Source of the DNA: Novosphingobium acidiphilum DSM 19966
GTDB lineage: Bacteria > Pseudomonadota > Alphaproteobacteria > Sphingomonadales > Sphingomonadaceae
Length of the DNA: 61,089 nucleotides
Direction of reading: 5' to 3'
Assembly (NCBI RefSeq): GCF_000429005.1
Contig: NZ_AUBA01000019.1
Span: 1-61,089, forward strand
The translations under genes were made by a program, and so were the position numbers. The notes under the pieces were generated by a model, which was not told the DNA's origin, ran no database searches, and was given only the letters and a program-made list of their open reading frames with translations. The first letter of the stretch is position 1; each line of letters opens with the position of its first letter. Positions 28,085 through 36,214 of the stretch are shown here, one piece after another.

Positions 28085-28555
28085 TCAGCCCGGCGCAGCA
28101 GCGCCATCGGTGCGATCGTATCGGTCTAGCCCGGCGCTGTCGATCACCGCCAGGATTTTTGCCGCGTAATCGGGGGCGGTGGCATAATGCGGGGCCATCA
28201 GCGCGACGAACCGGCGCGTGTCGGGCAACGCCGCAAACGCGGCGTGGTACACCGGTGCCGTGGCCAGCAGGCGGGCGTGGCAATCGAACGCTTCGTCCAG
28301 GCTGGCAAAGGCGGCAAAGCGCTGTTCGCAGGGCACGAGATGGCCGTGGATCGATTCGTGGGTGGCAAAGCGTTGCACCGCGTGACCGGGCATTGCCTTG
28401 ATACCGAACGGGTTGTTGCCCGGCATATGCGCGCCCCAGCCGGATTCGAGCGCCCATTGGGCCAGGCTGACACTGGCCGGAATGTGCCACTGACGGTCCG
28501 CCGTCCGGGCCGCGGCGACGATCGGATCAGGAACGGGATGGGGGGTGGGGGTCAT
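28085..28555 (-). CDS. Glucosaminidase (FlgJ/LytD-type) domain protein
   Basis: The 156-aa protein consists almost wholly of a GH73-like glucosaminidase domain. The catalytic Glu is probably Glu37 in SLAQWALESGWGAHMPGNNPFGIKA, and the second conserved patch is FAAFASLDEAFDCHARLL. It should cleave peptidoglycan glycan strands. No signal peptide is seen from the ATG at 28555; in-frame upstream sequence is not hydrophobic enough, so export might be non-classical. It sits beside other cell-wall genes. Confidence 0.85.
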   Translation of the reverse strand: MTPTPHPVPDPIVAAARTADRQWHIPASVSLAQWALESGWGAHMPGNNPFGIKAMPGHAVQRFATHESIHGHLVPCEQRFAAFASLDEAFDCHARLLATAPVYHAAFAALPDTRRFVALMAPHYATAPDYAAKILAVIDSAGLDRYDRTDGAAAPG

Positions 28556-28881
28556 TGTCAAAGCGCTCCGTGCAAGCGCGCGCCACAAGCGGCATGCGCG
28601 GGCCGGTGGATGCCAGCCAGGCGCGCGAAATCGGATCGCGGTGCATCCGACGGGGCCAAGAGGGACCGTGTCGACGCTGCCGTTCGTCCCGGTTTTGGGT
28701 GATTTCGCCGTGCAGCGTTTGACTCGGCTTGGACGCATTACCTACCCGCCTGGGCAACTTGATGCGTGTGCCGATGATTCGATGGGCCCGTTGACGGTAA
28801 GACGTGGGGAAGTCTGCAGACACACGCATATTGGTATTTTCGTGTCTGCCAGCCGACCTTGCGCCGATGTGAATTGTTGGA
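28556..28881. other. Divergent intergenic region with leader hairpin
   Basis: A 326-base gap between the glucosaminidase (minus) and the SleB-type hydrolase (plus). No gene is seen. GCAGACAC at 28816-28823 pairs with GTGTCTGC at 28842-28849, forming an 8-base stem with an AT-rich loop about 30 bases before the plus-strand start. TTGAC hexamers at 28718 and 28791 are promoter candidates without a convincing -10. Confidence 0.4.
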
Positions 28882-29472
28882 ATGAAGCGTTTAATTGTGC
28901 CTTATCTTTTGCTGCCCCTGTCTGTTGCCACATTCGGGTCAGGGCTTTATCCAGCCAGCTACGCACAGGCTGCGGATCCGAAGCTGGAAACCCCTGCAAC
29001 AGACGCGACGGTTCCTGCCGCCGCACCGATCACACCCGATAATCACACCCCCGACAGCCACACCCCCGATACCGCAACGACCGGCGCGGTGCAGGCGATG
29101 ACGCCCGCCGCCGAACCCGACCGGCGTCAGGTGGAATGCATGGCCAAAGTCATTGTTCACGAAGCCGGCAACCAGGGCCGCCGTGGGCAGATTGCGGTGG
29201 CACAGGTCATTCGCACCCGTTTGCAGCGTGTCGGCACCGGCAGCGATGTCTGCCAGATCGTCAAGCAGCGCGGCCAGTTCTTCAACGTCGACCGCTATGC
29301 CCCGGCGCGCACCAGCGCGACGTGGACCAATGCCGTGGCCGTCGCGACCGAAACGCTGAAAGGCGGCGGCGAGGATGTCGTGCCCGGCGCGCTGTTTTTC
29401 CGCGCCGCCGGCCATCCGATGCGGGGCCGGGTGCGCGTTGCCCAGATCGAAAATCAGGTCTTTTACCGCTGA
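28882..29472 (+). CDS. Cell-wall hydrolase, SleB (Hydrolase_2) family
   Basis: The 196-aa exported protein has signal peptide IVPYLLLPLSVATFGSGLYPASYAQA, a spacer rich in Asp/Thr/Pro with an imperfect repeat (NHTPDSHTPD), and a C-terminal SleB-type domain: ECMAKVIVHEAGNQGRRGQIAVAQVIRTR, with the catalytic Glu in HEAGNQG, then FNVDRY and ALFFRAAG. The family hydrolyses peptidoglycan and is named from spore lysis, but is widespread in sphingomonads that do not sporulate. Its 3' end overlaps the convergent small membrane-protein gene by 10 bases. Confidence 0.85.
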   Translation: MKRLIVPYLLLPLSVATFGSGLYPASYAQAADPKLETPATDATVPAAAPITPDNHTPDSHTPDTATTGAVQAMTPAAEPDRRQVECMAKVIVHEAGNQGRRGQIAVAQVIRTRLQRVGTGSDVCQIVKQRGQFFNVDRYAPARTSATWTNAVAVATETLKGGGEDVVPGALFFRAAGHPMRGRVRVAQIENQVFYR

Positions 29473-29867
29473 TCACCCGTTGCCGGGCGTTGTGCCGGAT
29501 CGGCTGATCGGGTTTGACCGAACGGCTGCGGCCATTGCGCATCGCGCATGGCCGCAGCCGCCCGTTCGACCCGGCTGACCACATCGTTCAGGCCCAGCTG
29601 TCCGGCACGGGAATGCCAGTCGTCGGCCATCGTCACCAGCGGTGCGGTCAGCGGCGCCACGGGCAATTGATCGGCCCAATTGGCCAGCGCGTGCGAATTG
29701 AACACCAGCAACATCAGCGAACTGGTGGCGACCGCACCGACGGTCCAGCCCACCCCGCTGGGCCTTGGCGCAGGCAGATCGGTGCTGCCATCGGGTTCAT
29801 GCACCACCTGCGGCGCGTCACCCGGCAGATCGATGGGCGATGCGTCCCAGGGCAGGACATGATCCAT
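29463..29867 (-). CDS. Small single-span membrane protein of the MBOAT operon
   Basis: Hypothetical protein of 134 aa with one predicted membrane span (VGWTVGAVATSSLMLLVF) between an acidic N-terminal tail and a C-terminal part (ALANWADQLPVAPLTAPLVTMADDWHSRAGQLGLNDVVSRVERA). The start is 9 bases after the MBOAT stop and has AGGAA upstream, so it is translated from the same message. It could be a small partner subunit of the acyltransferase; no family is recognised. Confidence 0.65.
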   Translation of the reverse strand: MDHVLPWDASPIDLPGDAPQVVHEPDGSTDLPAPRPSGVGWTVGAVATSSLMLLVFNSHALANWADQLPVAPLTAPLVTMADDWHSRAGQLGLNDVVSRVERAAAAMRDAQWPQPFGQTRSADPAQRPATGDQR

Positions 29868-29876
29868 GGCGCGTTC

Positions 29877-31283
29877 CTAAAACTGGAAATAGATAAATGG
29901 CGCAACGCCTGCGCCGCGCAAGCCTTCGACCACCAGCAACACCGCAGTACCCAGCGCCGCCACCCCCAGGAACGGCACGCGCGCCAGCGCAAGGCCAATC
30001 CGTTCCAGCGCGCGTTGCGGGCCGAACTGGCAGGCCATGCCGATCGCGATCATGCCGACGGTCCAGGGCGATGCGATGAACTTGCCAGGCTCCAGCGCGA
30101 TGATCCGGTGCACAATGGCCATCGCGTCGTCGAACCGCGCCGAACGGAAAAAAATCCAGGCCAGCGTGACAACGTGGAATGTGAACACCGTGCGGACCCA
30201 CACGGGCAGCACCGGCAGTGCCTGCGGACGAACCAGTTTCCACAGCCGTTCAGCCACCAGCATCGCGCCATGCAGCGCGCCCCAGATCACGAAATTCACC
30301 CGTGCCCCGTGCCACAGGCCGCCCAGCACCATCGTGCCGAACACCGCCGCGCACGTGCCCAGCAGGCGGTGACGCGAACCGCCGAACACCGCAATGTACA
30401 GGTAATCGCGCAGCCAGGTCGACAGGCTGATGTGCCAGCGCCGCCAGAAATCCTGCAACGATGACGCGCGATAGGGCTGATTGAAATTGCGCGGAAACCG
30501 CAGTCCCAACAGCCCGGCAAGCCCGATCGCCATGTCGCTGTATGCCGAAAAGTCGCAATAGATCTGGATGGCATAGCCATACGATGCGATCATCAGGTCG
30601 GCGGCGGAATGCACCTGCGGGTCGCGGAACACCGGATCGACCAGATGGATTGCCAGTTCGTTGGCGATCACCGCCTTCTTGATCAGGCCCCACCCGATCA
30701 GCACCAGGCTGGCCGCTGCCATGCGCCGGCTCATGTGCGGCGGTTCGCGCAATTGCGGCAACAGATGTGCCGGGCGGACGATCGGCCCTGCCACCAGATG
30801 CGGGAAAAAGCTCATCAGAAAAGTCAGTTCGAGCAGGCGCGCCGGCTGGCTGCGACCGTTGCGCACATCGACGACATAGCTGATGCCCTGGAACGTAAAG
30901 AACGACACGCCCACCGGCAGGATGATATCGAGCGGGCGAAACGCGCCATGCCAGCCCGCATCGACCAGCAATGCATTGGCCGCTTCGGTAAAAAAGCCAT
31001 AGTATTTGAAAAAGCCCAGGATCAGCAGATTGCTCCACACCCCCAGGATCAGCCACAGCCGGGCACGGTGCGGCTGCGCCACGATCAGCCGCCCGGCCGC
31101 CCAATTGAGCCAGGCGCTGGCCAGCAACAGCACGACAAAGCGCGCGTCGAACCAGCCATAGAATATCCACGACGCGACCAGCAGCATGATCAGCCGCCAG
31201 TCCCCGGCACGGCGCAGCAGCAGCCAGTTGATCAGGAACACGATCACGAAAAAGACGTGAAAGATCAGTGTCGGAAACAGCAT
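29877..31283 (-). CDS. MBOAT-family O-acyltransferase (AlgI/PatA-like)
   Basis: The 468-aa polytopic membrane protein of the AlgI/PatA/DltB group moves an acyl (usually acetyl) group across the inner membrane for O-acylation of a polymer. LVAGPIVRPAHLLPQL, NFNQPYRASSLQDFWRRWHISLSTWLRDYLYI and LGGLWHGARVNFVIWGALHGAML are the signature segments, including the His pair (WHGA, LHG) of the active site. It lies in an operon downstream of two SGNH-fold proteins. The acceptor may be peptidoglycan or a surface polysaccharide. Confidence 0.93.
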   Translation of the reverse strand: MLFPTLIFHVFFVIVFLINWLLLRRAGDWRLIMLLVASWIFYGWFDARFVVLLLASAWLNWAAGRLIVAQPHRARLWLILGVWSNLLILGFFKYYGFFTEAANALLVDAGWHGAFRPLDIILPVGVSFFTFQGISYVVDVRNGRSQPARLLELTFLMSFFPHLVAGPIVRPAHLLPQLREPPHMSRRMAAASLVLIGWGLIKKAVIANELAIHLVDPVFRDPQVHSAADLMIASYGYAIQIYCDFSAYSDMAIGLAGLLGLRFPRNFNQPYRASSLQDFWRRWHISLSTWLRDYLYIAVFGGSRHRLLGTCAAVFGTMVLGGLWHGARVNFVIWGALHGAMLVAERLWKLVRPQALPVLPVWVRTVFTFHVVTLAWIFFRSARFDDAMAIVHRIIALEPGKFIASPWTVGMIAIGMACQFGPQRALERIGLALARVPFLGVAALGTAVLLVVEGLRGAGVAPFIYFQF

Positions 31284-31292
31284 GGCTGCGCG

Positions 31293-32585
31293 TTACAAGG
31301 CCGGGTTCGCGCGGGCCCGGTCGAGATCGGCGGCCAGCGCGTTGCCCATCAGTCGGCCGCCATCCACGGTGAAATGCACGTGATCGCCGCGTTGCAGCCC
31401 CTGCGCGACCCAGGCCATCGTCGAACAGGGCCCGCCCATCGCCGATTGCCAGTCCCAAAAGCCAAGGTTCAGCGTCTGCGCCAGGCGGATCTGCAATTGC
31501 CGGACGCGTGCCAGGTTGCCCGGAACATACCACCCGCTGCCGCAATTCACCGTTTCGGCCATGCCGGGCAGCGCCACTTCGGGACGGTTGCTCGCCGCAT
31601 CGGGCGGGCCGATCAGCAGGATCGGCACATCATGACCGATCAGGCGGCGAAGCCGGGCGATCTGGGTGCGCAACACCGTTTCGGCCTCATCGAGTTTCAG
31701 CGACGGATCGAACCCTTCATTGGTGCCAAACGCCACCACAAGCAGATCGGGCCGTGCCTGTCGCAGTTCCAGCGCCAGCACCTGATCGTCGTTGCGCGTG
31801 AAATGGGCCAGCCGCGCGCCGACGACCCCCAGGTTGGACACGATCACCCCGCCCGCGCTGCGCGTGCTTGACCACGAGGTCAGCTGAACCGGTCGATCGT
31901 CAAGCGTGGTGATCGCGGCCGCGCTCGACGGCGTGGGGGCGGCCAGGTTGAAGCAGGCGGATCCAGGCACCGCGGCGGCAAAGCTGTATAAGCTTGTGGT
32001 TTGGACAGCACCCGGGCTGACCGGGGTCAGGGTGATGCGCACGCTGCCCTGGTTGGGTCCGGTCAGCCCGCACAGACCGAACTGGTCGAACGTAAAGTCC
32101 GGCCCGTCGGCACGCAGTTGCAACCAGGCACCGGCGTGCGCGGCGGTGGCGGTGAAACCCGACAGGCCCAGCAGCGCGCCGTTGGCAACCCGCGCCTTGC
32201 CAAACAGGGCATTGGTCATCCATTCGGGGCTTTGCCGCGCGGTCACGCCCCAGGTCAGGTATCCCTGGTACGGCCGCCCGACCGCGCTCGTGCCGCGTCC
32301 GCCCGAACCGTATTCGGCCTGCCAGCGTTTGCGCCAGCCGTTGGTGAACATGTCGCCCGCGGTGTGGCTGTCACCGATCTGCACGATCGACAGCGGCGGG
32401 GTGGATGCCGCGGCCTGCGTCAGTTTTGCCAGAAAAGGCGCCAGCGCCCGGGCATTGACCAGTTCGCTGCCCAGCGGATGCGCCGGCGCATAGGCGGGCC
32501 CGGGTGCATCGGGCATGGTCTGCGCGCAGGCCGGGCCGGCCGTCAGCAGCATTGCGGCCAGCCGCAGGTGCGCAAGGCGCCGCAT
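31293..32585 (-). CDS. Exported SGNH/GDSL-type esterase or acetyltransferase
   Basis: The ATG at 32585 is preferred (GGAAGGAA 6 bases upstream) over an in-frame TTG two codons earlier, giving 430 aa. After a signal peptide (LRLAAMLLTAGPACA) the blocks are IVQIGDSHTAGD (Ser), a long beta-rich insert, VVAFGTNEGFD (Asn) and GDHVHFTVDGG (Asp/His). The insert of about 200 residues between block I and block III makes it much larger than simple GDSL lipases and recalls partner proteins of MBOAT acetyltransferases. It probably moves or removes acetyl groups in the periplasm. Confidence 0.83.
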   Translation of the reverse strand: MRRLAHLRLAAMLLTAGPACAQTMPDAPGPAYAPAHPLGSELVNARALAPFLAKLTQAAASTPPLSIVQIGDSHTAGDMFTNGWRKRWQAEYGSGGRGTSAVGRPYQGYLTWGVTARQSPEWMTNALFGKARVANGALLGLSGFTATAAHAGAWLQLRADGPDFTFDQFGLCGLTGPNQGSVRITLTPVSPGAVQTTSLYSFAAAVPGSACFNLAAPTPSSAAAITTLDDRPVQLTSWSSTRSAGGVIVSNLGVVGARLAHFTRNDDQVLALELRQARPDLLVVAFGTNEGFDPSLKLDEAETVLRTQIARLRRLIGHDVPILLIGPPDAASNRPEVALPGMAETVNCGSGWYVPGNLARVRQLQIRLAQTLNLGFWDWQSAMGGPCSTMAWVAQGLQRGDHVHFTVDGGRLMGNALAADLDRARANPAL

Positions 32586-32587
32586 CG

Positions 32588-33526
32588 TCAATTCCTTCCG
32601 CCGACCTGATCGCTGCCCGACGTGGCGTTGTCGGCTTCGTCCTGGTTCGGCGTGGCGAGCACGGCAATGCGCTGCAGCAGGGGGCGCGCAATCACTTCAT
32701 AGCCGTGAAAGGTCATGTGGATGCCATCGTCGGCGCGGGCAAGATAGCTTTGCCCCGTTTCGGGATCGACGAGTTCCTTGGCGAAGCCGTGACCGGCATC
32801 TTCGCTTGCCCGCACCGGATTGACGAACGGCACGTGCAGCTTGCACATCAGGCTTGCGTAAAATCCGTTCATCGCCTGGATGTCGTTGTCGAACGCGCTG
32901 CGGCGCATGCGCGGCAGGCCGACCCAGCCGATCGCCACGCCGCGATCGCGCAAATAGCCGACATAGGCCGAAACTTTATCGCCGATCGATTTCTGCCACT
33001 GCGCCGACATATAGGCAGCGCCCTTGCCGTCCTGCCAGATGCCCTGGGTGTCGTTGGCGCCGAAATCGATCAGGGCGATGTCGATCGGTTGTTTTTCCAG
33101 CCGGGATTTCAGATCCTGCAGCAGATCGAGGCTGCGATACCGGGTAAAGCCGGTGGCCTCTTTCGACATGCGATAGACCGCAAAATCGCGGGTGGCGTGG
33201 AAATGCTGGTTGGTCGCAGCCCACACGCCTTCGCCGAAACTGTCGCCCAGTACGCCGATGCGCAGCGGCCGGTTTGCACGCAGACCGGCCAGAACATTGC
33301 GCGAAAACGGAAAATCGTCATGGCAATCGGGCGCCACCGATCCTTTGGTGGCGCTGGTGCGGCGCGCTGTGGCCGGGGGTGGCAGATCCGCAACCTTGTC
33401 GGTGCCGCCGGACAACAGCGGGGCCAGCGGCTTGCCATCGGTCTGAAACGCCAGCAGCAGCACCGCGCCCACCGCGATGCCGATGAACAGCACCGCACCG
33501 CGATCGATCAGATCACCCGGCCGCAT
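32588..33526 (-). CDS. Membrane-anchored DUF459 SGNH protein
   Basis: The 312-aa protein has an N-terminal anchor (GAVLFIGIAVGAVLLLAF) and a periplasmic SGNH domain: IGVLGDSFGEGVWAA (Ser), ALIDFGANDTQGI (Asn) and DGIHMTFHGYEVIA (Asp/His), the DUF459 pattern. The ATG at 33526 is reported; an in-frame TTG at 33562 would add 12 basic residues. Its stop is immediately followed by the second SGNH gene. It may act as the periplasmic transferase fed by the MBOAT protein. A terminator-like hairpin lies in its leader. Confidence 0.85.
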   Translation of the reverse strand: MRPGDLIDRGAVLFIGIAVGAVLLLAFQTDGKPLAPLLSGGTDKVADLPPPATARRTSATKGSVAPDCHDDFPFSRNVLAGLRANRPLRIGVLGDSFGEGVWAATNQHFHATRDFAVYRMSKEATGFTRYRSLDLLQDLKSRLEKQPIDIALIDFGANDTQGIWQDGKGAAYMSAQWQKSIGDKVSAYVGYLRDRGVAIGWVGLPRMRRSAFDNDIQAMNGFYASLMCKLHVPFVNPVRASEDAGHGFAKELVDPETGQSYLARADDGIHMTFHGYEVIARPLLQRIAVLATPNQDEADNATSGSDQVGGRN

Positions 33527-33619
33527 CAACCGCGCAAACCGATTGCGGCATCGCCATGGCAATTGTCCCGACGTGAATGCCCGGCAAGTTGATCCGCCAT
33601 TGTGTCCAGTTTTCAGATG

Positions 33620-33643
33620 AAAAAAACCGGCGACAATCGCCGG
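33620..33643 (-). promoter_or_regulatory. Terminator-like hairpin in the leader of the SGNH/MBOAT operon
   Basis: Read on the minus strand, CCGGCGA-TTG-TCGCCGG is followed by a run of T residues (plus-strand A's from 33620). It lies about 60-95 bases upstream of the first gene and there is no minus-strand gene before it. It therefore looks like an attenuator, or a block to antisense transcription from further right. Confidence 0.5.
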
Positions 33644-33786
33644 GTTCGGGTTGGTTGCATGGTAAACGGCTAATTGCTCGCCACCCCTTTCGCAAGGGTT
33701 TTTGAAGCGTGCGTCCGCGGGTGTTTTCGGCCCGAAAAGTGTCGGCGATTATCAGGCCGTTAACCTTGCCGGGCTAGGGGCGGTGC

Positions 33787-34923
33787 ATGACCGATAGCCC
33801 GGCCCGACAGACCGTTCTCATCGTCTTTGGCACTCGGCCCGAAGCGATCAAGATGTTTCCCGTGGTCCACGCCCTGCGCGCCGATCCGCGCTTTGCCGTG
33901 CATGTGTGCATTTCGGCGCAGCACCGCGGCATGCTTGATCAGGTGATGGCGATCGCCGGAATCGTGGCCGACCATGATCTGGATCTGATGCGGCCCGATC
34001 AGACGCTTGACGGACTGACCGCCGCGCTGCTGACCGGGCTGGGCCGGGTGATGGACACCGTGCAGCCCGACTGGGTCGTGGTGCAGGGCGATACTGCCAC
34101 GGCCATGGCCGGCGCGCTGGCCGCCTATTACCGCAAGATCCGCGTTGCCCATGTCGAGGCGGGCCTGCGCAGCCACGACATTTATCACCCCTGGCCCGAA
34201 GAGGTGAACCGCAAGATCATCGGCACGATCGCCGCGCTGCATTTTGCCCCCACCGAAACCTCGGCGGCGGCGTTGCGCGCCGAAAACGTTGCACCTGCCA
34301 CCATCCATGTGACGGGCAACACCGTGATCGACGCGCTGCAATGGGTGACCGCGCGGATCGCCGCCGAGCCAGCGCTGGCCAGTGGTCTTGGCGATCTGGA
34401 AACACGCTTTGCCGGGCGCCGCGTGATCGGCGTAACCAGCCATCGCCGCGAAAATTTCGGGCAGGGACTGCAATCGATCGCCAGCGCCATCCGCACGATT
34501 GCACAGCGAACGGATGTGGCGCTGATCTTTCCGGTCCATCCCAATCCCAATGTGCGCCGGGTCATGGATGCGGAATTGGCCGGGCTTGACAATGTCGCGC
34601 TGATCGAACCGCTCGACTATCCGCATTTTGCGCGTCTTCTGGCGATTGCCGACATCATGCTGACCGACAGCGGCGGCGTGCAGGAAGAGGCCCCTGCGCT
34701 GGGCAAGCCGGTGCTGGTCATGCGCGAAACCACCGAACGCCCCGAAGGCGTGGTGGCCGGAACCGCGCGGCTGGTCGGCACCGATCCGGCGCGCATCGTT
34801 TCCGAAATTTTCACGCTGCTCGACGATAAGCATGCCTATGCCGCAATGGCACGCGCGCACAATCCGTTTGGCGATGGCACGTCCGCGCAACGCATCATGG
34901 AGCTGATAGCCAATGCAGGGTGA
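33787..34923 (+). CDS. wecB: UDP-N-acetylglucosamine 2-epimerase (non-hydrolysing)
   Basis: The 378-aa enzyme interconverts UDP-GlcNAc and UDP-ManNAc. The N-terminus VLIVFGTRPEAIKMFPVVHAL, then VVQGDTATAMAGALAAYY, VAHVEAGLRSHD, PEEVNRKIIG, GNTVIDAL, TSHRRENFG and LTDSGGVQEEAPALGKPVLVMRETTERPEG are the standard blocks. Its 3' end overlaps wecC by 11 bases. Together the pair make UDP-ManNAcA for a surface polysaccharide or glycolipid. Confidence 0.96.
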   Translation: MTDSPARQTVLIVFGTRPEAIKMFPVVHALRADPRFAVHVCISAQHRGMLDQVMAIAGIVADHDLDLMRPDQTLDGLTAALLTGLGRVMDTVQPDWVVVQGDTATAMAGALAAYYRKIRVAHVEAGLRSHDIYHPWPEEVNRKIIGTIAALHFAPTETSAAALRAENVAPATIHVTGNTVIDALQWVTARIAAEPALASGLGDLETRFAGRRVIGVTSHRRENFGQGLQSIASAIRTIAQRTDVALIFPVHPNPNVRRVMDAELAGLDNVALIEPLDYPHFARLLAIADIMLTDSGGVQEEAPALGKPVLVMRETTERPEGVVAGTARLVGTDPARIVSEIFTLLDDKHAYAAMARAHNPFGDGTSAQRIMELIANAG

Positions 34924-36214
34924 TTCAAAACCACAAGTCTGCGTTGTCGGGCTTGGCTATATCGGTCTTCCCACTGCGGCGATCATCGCGCGCGCCGGAT
35001 GCCCGGTGCTGGGCCTGGATGTCACGCAACACGTGGTCGACACGATCAACCGCGGCGACATCCATATCGAGGAAGTCGATCTTGACGGTCTGGTGCGCGG
35101 GGTGGTGCAGCGGGGCCTGCTGCGTGCATCGACCCGTATCGAACCCGCCGAAGTGTTCGTGATCGCGGTGCCCACACCCTTTGCCAGGGACGGCCACCAC
35201 ACGCCCGATGTGTCCTACGTGATGGCCGCCGCCACCGAAGTCGCCGCGGTGATCAAGCCGGGCGATACCGTGATCCTTGAATCAACATCGCCGGTGGGCA
35301 CGACCGAGGCGATGCGCGACCTGATGGCAGGCCTGCGGCCCGATCTCAAATTTCCCGGCCAAACCCGCGAAACCCCCGATGTGGCGATCGCCTATTGCCC
35401 CGAACGCGTGCTGCCCGGCCGCATTCTGGAAGAACTGGCCAACAACGACCGTTCGATCGGCGGGATCACGCCGCGCTGCGCGCGCAAGGCGCTGGCGTTC
35501 TACAAACGCTTTGTGCGCGGGGCCTGCATCACCACCGACGCGCGTTCGGCCGAAATGACCAAGCTGGTCGAAAACGCCTATCGCGACGTCAACATCGCCT
35601 TTGCCAATGAATTGTCGATTGTGGCCGATCGCATGGGGCTTGACGTGTGGGAAGTGATCCGGCTGGCCAACCGCCATCCGCGCGTCAATATCCTGCAACC
35701 AGGGCCCGGCGTCGGCGGCCATTGCATTGCCGTCGATCCTTGGTTCATCGTCCATGGCGCACCCGAAGACACCCCGTTGATCCGCACCGCGCGCGGCGTC
35801 AACGATACCAAGATGCACCACGTCATCGACCATGCCGTTACGATTATCGAGGCCAATCCCGGTGCAAGGATTGCCTGCCTTGGCCTGGCTTTCAAAGCCA
35901 ACATCGACGATTTTCGCGAAAGCCCGGCGCGCTTTGTCGCCGCGCGTATCGCCCGCCGCTTTGGCCCGCGCGTCCACATTGTCGAACCCTATGCGGCGCA
36001 ATTGCCGGTCGAATTCACCGACACCGGCGCCAGCCTGATCGACATCGATGCCGCGCTGGAAACCTGCGACGTGCTGATCGTGCTGGTCGACCATGACCTG
36101 TTCCGCGTGGTGCCGCTGGCCGAACGCGCGGGCAAAGCGGTCTATGACACGCGCGGCATCTGGCCCGATCAACCCGCCGATGGCGTGGCGGCGGGGTTGC
36201 GGCTGGCGAGCTGA
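34913..36214 (+). CDS. wecC: UDP-N-acetyl-D-mannosamine dehydrogenase
   Basis: The 433-aa NAD-dependent dehydrogenase oxidises UDP-ManNAc to UDP-ManNAcA. The Rossmann start is VCVVGLGYIGLPTAAIIARAG; ESTSPVGTTE, AYCPERVLPGRILEEL, AEMTKLVENAYRDVNIAFANEL (catalytic Lys) and GGHCIAVDPWF follow. The last block differs from the Cys-containing GGxCxxKD of UDP-glucose dehydrogenases and fits the WecC group. The last 46 bases overlap, tail to tail, the fatty acid hydroxylase gene on the other strand. Confidence 0.95.
   Translation: MQGDSKPQVCVVGLGYIGLPTAAIIARAGCPVLGLDVTQHVVDTINRGDIHIEEVDLDGLVRGVVQRGLLRASTRIEPAEVFVIAVPTPFARDGHHTPDVSYVMAAATEVAAVIKPGDTVILESTSPVGTTEAMRDLMAGLRPDLKFPGQTRETPDVAIAYCPERVLPGRILEELANNDRSIGGITPRCARKALAFYKRFVRGACITTDARSAEMTKLVENAYRDVNIAFANELSIVADRMGLDVWEVIRLANRHPRVNILQPGPGVGGHCIAVDPWFIVHGAPEDTPLIRTARGVNDTKMHHVIDHAVTIIEANPGARIACLGLAFKANIDDFRESPARFVAARIARRFGPRVHIVEPYAAQLPVEFTDTGASLIDIDAALETCDVLIVLVDHDLFRVVPLAERAGKAVYDTRGIWPDQPADGVAAGLRLAS

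Noticed and set aside
33513..33695. 60-aa leader peptide in front of the DUF459 gene
   Set aside because: It overlaps the DUF459 N-terminus in another frame and shows no run of regulatory codons.
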